DNA of 64,000 nucleotides, taken from contig JASJZH010000004.1 in NCBI GenBank assembly GCA_037178975.1, positions 2,480,001 to 2,544,000 of the forward strand. Reading direction: 5' to 3'. The stretch is from Oscheius tipulae. Its lineage: Eukaryota > Nematoda > Chromadorea > Rhabditida > Rhabditidae. Positions 56,206 to 64,000 of the stretch are shown piece by piece; within the stretch, counting starts at the first letter, position 1; each line of letters begins with the position of its first letter. The position numbers and the translations under genes were made by a program. Below the pieces are notes generated by a model. It was not told the origin of the DNA, searched no databases, and saw only the letters and a list, made by a program, of their open reading frames with translations.

Positions 56206-56217
56206 GACTTTGGTCTG

Positions 56218-56981
56218 AAAAAAGGGCGTAAAGAGTTTAGACGAAGTAAAAGGAGGAAATGAAGTACGACGCTAAAATAAGAACAGCAAATGGTATTACG
56301 GTGAAAATGCTTTTTACCTATATAGGTTCGTCAGTAAGCACTCTATTATCTCTCTATTTTTATTGTCTATAGATTGAAATGTAGTTTTAATAAGAAAAAG
56401 CAGAATGGAACGAGGGAAACTGGGAGAGTAAGAGTAGCTAACGTTAAATACGCTCGCATTTGAAAGGCACCTAAACCGCGTCAATCTTGACCTTGGCGCG
56501 AAGGCAGAATAAATCCAAAAGAGCATTCAAATAGAGAAGGCTCGATTCTCTTGACTTTCTCACGAGAATTTCTAGAGATTTTTCATTTAAGAAGTTGAAA
56601 TCCAACTATGATTAACTGGACGAAAAGCTTTCCGTACATTCAGCTTGTTTCCATGGAAACAGTTAGCTAGCGAATCGTCAATAAGGTCGTCCTATCTTCG
56701 AGTCTCATCATCACGAACTTTTAATGCGCGTAAGTTTGTTCCATTCCTTCATTCCCTTGCCCTAAAAAAGAGACTCCAACTCCCAGTGCCAACGAGTAGA
56801 AAATCGATATCGGTTGGGTACACAGAGTAAGGACTGATGTGTTTTATCGAACAAACCCTTGGTGATAATGGCTGCCAGTCGGACCTCTCGTCTCAGAACT
56901 CTTTCCAAATTCGTGATTTGTGTAATCGTCATTCCCTGGCCTATAAATGCAGCCCTAAAAGTCACAGAAAGTTCTTCCTTT
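56218..56981. promoter_or_regulatory. Divergent region between ACTL6 and SLC22A18-like gene
   Basis: About 760 bp with no coding exon. CTATAAATG at 56941-56949 lies 40 bp before the downstream acceptor and may be a TATA box. A palindrome-like GTTTCCATGGAAAC occurs near 56648. Promoters for both genes must lie here. Confidence 0.4.
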
Positions 56982-56988
56982 CAGGACA

Positions 56989-58469
56989 ATGTCTGCTTCA
57001 TCTGACTGGTTGAGCCTGCCCCGACCCATTCTTTTCACCTATGTCCTTTCCATCCTCTACAATGTGACCTTCTTCATGCAATTCGTCACCATGCCCTACC
57101 TGATCAAGGGTCTAGGCATATCTGACTCTAGCAACGGTAAATCTGATTCACTTGTAGTATCAGGATCTTCCAGGTCTACTGCAAACGATATCTGGTCTGA
57201 TTCAAGTTATCGGAGGTCCAGTTTTCGGATACGTCATTCAGAAGTTTGGAGTGAGATCTGCCCTGTTTCTCTGCTATGGAAGCACCCTCGTCTCTGGACT
57301 TTGGCTCTATTTTGCACAGGTTGGTGGGTCGAAAAAGTCTCTTATGGTTCAGGACTTCAACTCGATCCTGGTCAGTAGGATAATGGTCCTCTTTATGCAC
57401 GGTCAGCAGGGACATCAGACTCTTTTGTCGGCTCTGACTGAGCCTGGAGAGCAGAGAACCAAAGCCTTTGGAAGAATGGGTCTGACCTTTGGTAGGCGAC
57501 TCCTGAAACCTGTTCATTTTTTCAAGGAATTGGATTCATGTTCACGCCAATCTTCTGCATGTTGTCCACCAAGCTCATCTCTGACACGGCGCCTTTCCTT
57601 CTCTCAGCCGCTCTCTCCATAGTTCCATTCTTCGTTTTAGACTCATGCATTGACAGGAAAGACTACGAGAAGGTTGGTCACTTTCTCGCGAAGGAAACAT
57701 GAGAGATTGCAGGAACTGACATCGGAAGAGACAAACCCCTCGTCGGCTATGAACTTCAAGAACGCAATGTCGATTCTCCGTCGACCCGGAGTTCTGAACG
57801 TGATGTTCAAGAAAAATGCTCCCATCGTACCCTGTCTTATGCTGTTCTCTGTCATGCATGTAACTCTTCCCGTTTACTCTTCTTCATTAAGGAGTTCAGC
57901 TCTATATGATAAACCAATTCTCCATGGACACCGACACCTCTCATCTGATCCAACTCGTCACCGGAGTCTACATCATGATCGCCAACGGATTTGGAGTGAT
58001 ATGGTTACGAAGCCGATTCGATGAGCAGAAACTCCTCGGAATTGGAATGGGAGCCTTTGTGAGTCGGTTAGTCGCTCACCAACCCTCTTTCAGTTAATCG
58101 GGAACTCCCTCTTTTTCTTCTGGTACAATCTGTGGCACATTTTCCTCATCATGCCTTTCAGTGAGTTCAGTTCAAAAACCAATCCAGCTCTTTTCAGTAT
58201 CACTGGGAATGAGTGTCACGGCAACAGTTGCTGACAGCATGCTGACAAGTCTGGTCGAGGAACACGAGCAGGGTGTGGTCCTTGGAGTTGCCACCAGTCT
58301 GAACTCACTCGTCCGAACCTTCGCTCCAGCCATAGGAGGTCGTCTTCTGGACGAGTTCGGATGGGCTGCCTTCCCTTTTGTGGGAATCCTCGGGACTGGT
58401 CTCGGTCTCTCCACGGTCGTACTATTACCAGTGGCGCCAGAACTGTTCAGAAAGAAGAAGACGGACTAG
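56989..58469 (+). CDS. Major facilitator superfamily transporter, SLC22A18-like
   Basis: Twelve-helix MFS carrier; the SLC22A18 (ORCTL2) family moves organic cations, with physiological substrate uncertain. ATG 56989 lies four bases after a CTTTCAG acceptor; stop 58467-58469. Landmarks: PRPILFTYVLSILYNVTFFM (helix 1), the helix 2-3 motif GGPVFGYVIQKFGVRSALFL (MFS motif A variant), QQGHQTLLSALT, GRMGLTFGIGFMFTP split by a 35-nt intron, and LGMSVTATVADSMLTSLV. The C half has EQGVVLGVATSLNSLVRTFA and PAIGGRLLDEFGW, the C-half equivalent of motif A. The cytoplasmic end is short and basic (ELFRKKKTD). All introns are short. The family call is good; substrate is unknown. Confidence 0.87.
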
Positions 58470-58530
58470 ACTAGGACACAGAACTTTTGAGTTACGGGTT
58501 ATTGAGCTTTTACAATGAATAGTCAGAATT

Positions 58531-59081
58531 TTATCTCTCTTCAATATGATTGGTTATACTGTAGCTCGGGTTGTCTCTGGGTGTCACAGGCGGGGTTGAG
58601 ACTTCTTCCAGGACCTGCTCGAACTCTTCCAAGGCTTCGTTAAGGGATAATCGGAGCTCCTCTCTTTCGGAAGCTGACAAGCCCTGAAATGTGAAGAGTT
58701 GTACCAAGAATCTATTGAATTGGACTATCGGGAAAATGAAGGCAGAGGCATTTCGGTGGAACGTTTACAGCACCGAAACGTGGACTCTTTAAAGGACTTT
58801 TAGCCAAAAACCAAAAAAGAGACAATGTACCAGGCCAAGGTTACTTTGGAGTACTAAGTAAGCTTGAACGGAGAGATGGTGGCTAGTGGAAAGGAAGGGG
58901 TGCTTTTTGAAGTCGAAAGTGGAATGACTCTACAATCCGAAAGCTTAACTGCGGGTCTCCACATTAAGTGAGCAGCACCAAGCGTTTTGTTTGAACCATG
59001 GGATCAACTCACATTAGTGTCTCTGTTCAACTGCTCGAGGAAATCGTTAGTGCTTGGCGAGAGAGCTGGCATGCCTGACAT
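58531..59081 (-). CDS. Small 73-residue acidic helical protein, two exons
   Basis: Exon 1 59081-59013 (MSGMPALSPSTNDFLEQLNR plus DTN) and exon 2 58683-58531, joined in phase across a 329-nt intron with GTGAGT donor and CATTTCAG acceptor. ATG directly abuts a CTTTCAG acceptor. The product has a central amphipathic helix (SASEREELRLSLNEALEEFE) and a Thr/Pro-rich end (VSTPPVTPRDNPSYSITN). No membrane segment or cysteine. Family not recognised. Coherent start, splice signals, open phase and acidic bias support a real gene despite its size. It converges on the SLC22A18-like gene with 61 bp between the stops. Confidence 0.6.
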
Positions 59082-59084
59082 CTG

Positions 59085-60686
59085 AAAGATGTGCGTAGAA
59101 AATGAGCGAACGAGTACGCGAGAGACTAAATGGACCGGAAGAGATGAAGGTAGACCAAATGTTGACTGTGTTGGGTCTGGCCTAATACAGCCTGTGTGAA
59201 ACCGAGAGTAAATAAAGAGAACAGACACACGGAGGGAAAGTGCCATCGGAATAACAGAGTGACATTACGAATTCATGGACACTTTTATAGCCACACTCTC
59301 CCTGAGATATCGAAGAGCAATGCGGACTAAAAGGCAGTCAGTAGTGCGTATTTCCGGAAGGGGCAGAGTTTGCAATTGAATTATAGTGAGACGAGGACAG
59401 AGGAGTCCGTCTCCAATTACCCAGAAAAGGGACAGCTGAGAAAGCACGGGGCCCAATTAGATCATATCTAATACGGAAGGACTCTTTGGGCTCGTTTCAT
59501 ATGGAGCTTTGGGGGATAAGAGCATTGGAATATCATCAACCATCATCAATAGGTATTCCGTACTGCCCGAGTCTAGAATACTATACAGAAAACCTCGGCG
59601 AATGGACAAGAGACAAGGGACCTCCATCTACCAGCTGACTCGGTCCTTGTCCCTGCTCTCTACAAGTCTGCAAATTGGAGAAAGCGGCGAGTGGAATCTA
59701 CTACTATCGTCCTCAAAGTGCTGTAACTGCCAAACTGTATTAGTTGTCTGCACCTTCTGATCTTTTTGCTGCTAGCTTGTCCCTTAAAACTTTTTTTTTA
59801 CTAGGACTCTAATAATTGTAGCTGCAACTCTTCTGGGGCACACCTACAGGATGGCTCCTCAAAGTAAGTCTCCCCAGTCAATTTTCAATAATAGCTAGGT
59901 CTTTGGAATCTTTCGCGATAACTAAACAGTCAGAGTAGGTAGATCCAACGTGACATATATTCCCACTGTGCCTAAAGGGTCATTTGTCTGTGCAATATAC
60001 CATGTTTCTCCCCGATTTCTTCGTTAAATTTATCAGTAGATCCAGTCAAACATGGGCATTTTGACCGGTGCTTCCTCGGTAGTATAAAAGTGCTGAGTAT
60101 CCACGTTTGTCACGTGCGAGACACGGGTTCAATTCCCGGCCGTGAAGAAATCTTTTTCTCTTTTTTGACTCTCCAATCATTAGAATGACTGAACATACAA
60201 ACGATACCTTACTTCCTTCTTGTTCTTCTTCTCCTCTCAACCATCGCCGCTTTCGGAGTAGACGTGACTACCTAGGAGCCGAAGATCTGCCTGGTTAGAA
60301 GAGACTGTCCGGTCAGTTTGGATGTAGAACATCGTTTGGACAGGATAATTCTCTGAATGGCCCTTTTGTTTTCCATCTTGTTTAGGTCTCAATTTCTCTC
60401 TGGTAATCGGCGGTTTAGAGTACACACGCTTAGTGTGTGTGTTGGCAAGAGGCGGAGCGCTTCGATCGTCGGATCTTATCAAAAAGGAATAGGTAACAGA
60501 CTCCTTTCTTGCTTTCTTTTTCTTTCTTTCCTTCCAAATACTTTTTGTCAATCTTTGTTAATCTACAGTTTTTCTGAAGATTTTTCCAATTTTGGTGCAA
60601 AATAGAGCTTTTAGAGCTCATCAAAACAGTGAGAAATTGGACAGTTCTCTTTGTACTTTTCTTCCCGATTCTTGGTTATTTTCTGT
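59085..60686. other. Gene-poor stretch upstream of kinase gene
   Basis: No coding exon seen. Contains the tRNA-Asp-like sequence at 60073-60147. Frames on the minus strand at 59100-59250 and 60237-60550 lack splice support. Confidence 0.4.
60073..60147 (+). tRNA. tRNA-Asp(GTC)-like, probably degraded
   Basis: The 75-nt segment closely follows eukaryotic tRNA-Asp: TCCTCGGTAGTATA start, anticodon loop TTTGTCA with GTC, and T arm CGGGTTCAATTCCCG. Defects are two mismatches in the acceptor stem, an outer mismatch in the anticodon stem, one in the T stem and about three extra bases in the D loop. It retains A and B boxes. A functional copy is possible but the stem defects favour a pseudogene. Confidence 0.5.
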
Positions 60687-60689
60687 CAG
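60687..60689 (+). other. Candidate spliced-leader acceptor abutting the kinase ATG
   Basis: TTATTTTCTGTCAG ends exactly at the start codon, with no plausible upstream exon. A 5' leader must therefore come from elsewhere, as in SL trans-splicing. Confidence 0.6.
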
Positions 60690-63084
<2,395 letters not shown>

Positions 63085-64000
63085 GACAAAATAAAAGATT
63101 TCAATAATGGTAACAACGGTCTTGCCTCTACATAATCATACTGACAGTCATCGTAGTGTTCGATATGTAAAGAAGTGAAAGATAGCTGAACAGATCTCCG
63201 ACCCGAACTCATATCTGACTTTTGTCATGTTCTCTCTTCGTTCGCGTCTATTAGACCTCTAAAGACCAAAATGTACTGTCCTATGGGGGCTTGTGGCACT
63301 GCCATCGTCTTCATTTCCACATACAGACGGCTTGTAGAGGAGACTACTGTCCTATACGCCTGTTCATCTCCACAGATCTTGTCTGAATCGTATGAAATTG
63401 AAGAAGACCACCGTCTCTATCTAGGAGCGGTGCTCTGGACGAATAGCCATCCTTGATCGCTCTGTAGTTCGAATTCCCAGCTATTCATCTGTTTTTCGGC
63501 ACGGGGAGAGATCTTGAGAAAGATGGTGCTCCCAGCCGGTGCAATAATTCTCCAGATACATTTTCCGGACTACTGTGCTACCAAGGACGCTGTCTCTTCG
63601 AGAAGAGACTCTCCGCAGACCGGACATCTGAGCGTGTTACGGGCTGAATCGTTAGTGTTATGGGCTCACTTTGGCGGCCTGACACATGTTTCCCTCGAAC
63701 AACTAGACTCTCTGGCCGATTTCGGACCGGAACCCTGAAGAAGAGTCTAGGAGTAACTTGGAGGATGTCTTACCAGAAATAGGTTTCGGGAGAGTTGTGT
63801 CGTGAAAGGCTTCTCGAGAAAAAGTGTCTCTAGCTCCCAACTTAAGTTGGACTTTGATTTTGGGTATAGTGTCATTCGATAGCCCTTGGCATGGGTACTA
63901 CGGGATACATTGCCGAATTCGCTTAACCCCTTCCTACTTCGAGATATGACGTGTTGAAGTTGCTGCATCTTCTAGCGTCGCGGCACTAAATGCGGGCTAG
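63085..64000. other. Right-hand end, no confident gene
   Basis: Kinase 3' flank followed by sequence with short frames only. A perfect 7-bp pair GAATAGC / GCTATTC (63441-63447; 63480-63486) encloses a B-box-like AGTTCGAATTCC; it could be another tRNA remnant. Confidence 0.35.

Overview
The window is nuclear DNA of a metazoan, most probably a nematode. Three observations support this. Almost every gene is broken by very short GT-AG introns (many 33-60 nt) ending in TTTCAG-like acceptors. An acceptor with no partner donor lies 0-12 nt upstream of most start codons, as expected for spliced-leader trans-splicing. A decayed major-sperm-protein (MSP) domain gene sits beside an intact two-PDZ gene that resembles nematode sperm-meiosis PDZ proteins. 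No bacterial operon, phage, CRISPR array or rRNA was seen. The species cannot be named from the sequence; base composition looks close to balanced (not counted), which is high for many nematodes.

Layout. 1-3006 (+): 3' part of a type II diacylglycerol kinase with a C-terminal SAM domain. 3393-9702 (-): three same-strand genes, possibly an operon transcribed right to left: mannose-6-phosphate isomerase, a GLE1-like mRNA-export factor, and a coiled-coil/beta-propeller protein. 9953-16588 (+): TFIIIC largest subunit (GTF3C1), whose 1.2-kb intron holds a complete antisense gene for a catalytically dead tyrosine phosphatase. TIMMDC1, a complex I assembly factor, follows closely. 17948-19315 (-): multi-pass membrane protein. 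19316-22243: no confident gene. 22244-23503: MSP-domain pseudogene and PDZ gene. 23816-30782: unrecognised minus-strand genes, a plus-strand pair (single-pass membrane protein with many tyrosines, then an SH2-like protein), and a PP1 glycogen-targeting subunit. 32944-35251 (+): unrecognised acidic coiled-coil protein. 38939-40670 (+): SLC20/PiT phosphate transporter between two 4-kb gene-poor stretches. 44988-53113 (+): L-type voltage-gated calcium channel alpha-1 subunit with EEEE filter, AID and IQ motifs. 53960-56205 (-): CHCHD4/MIA40 and the actin-related protein ACTL6/BAF53, closely spaced. 56989-58469 (+): SLC22A18-like MFS carrier. 58531-59081 (-): a 73-residue two-exon gene. 60690-63084 (+): serine/threonine kinase with a roughly 290-nt AG repeat in its first intron.

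Most genes are unrelated housekeeping functions: lipid signalling, mannose metabolism, mRNA export, Pol III transcription, mitochondrial import and assembly, chromatin remodelling, ion and phosphate transport. What unites the window is genome architecture: compact genes, tiny introns, trans-splice-ready 5' ends, short same-strand spacings and one nested gene. The most unusual protein-level observations are a MIA40 whose redox motif reads CNC instead of CPC, a pseudophosphatase, and the decayed sperm gene. Exon boundaries were read by eye from splice signals and reading frame, so individual junctions may be off by a few bases.
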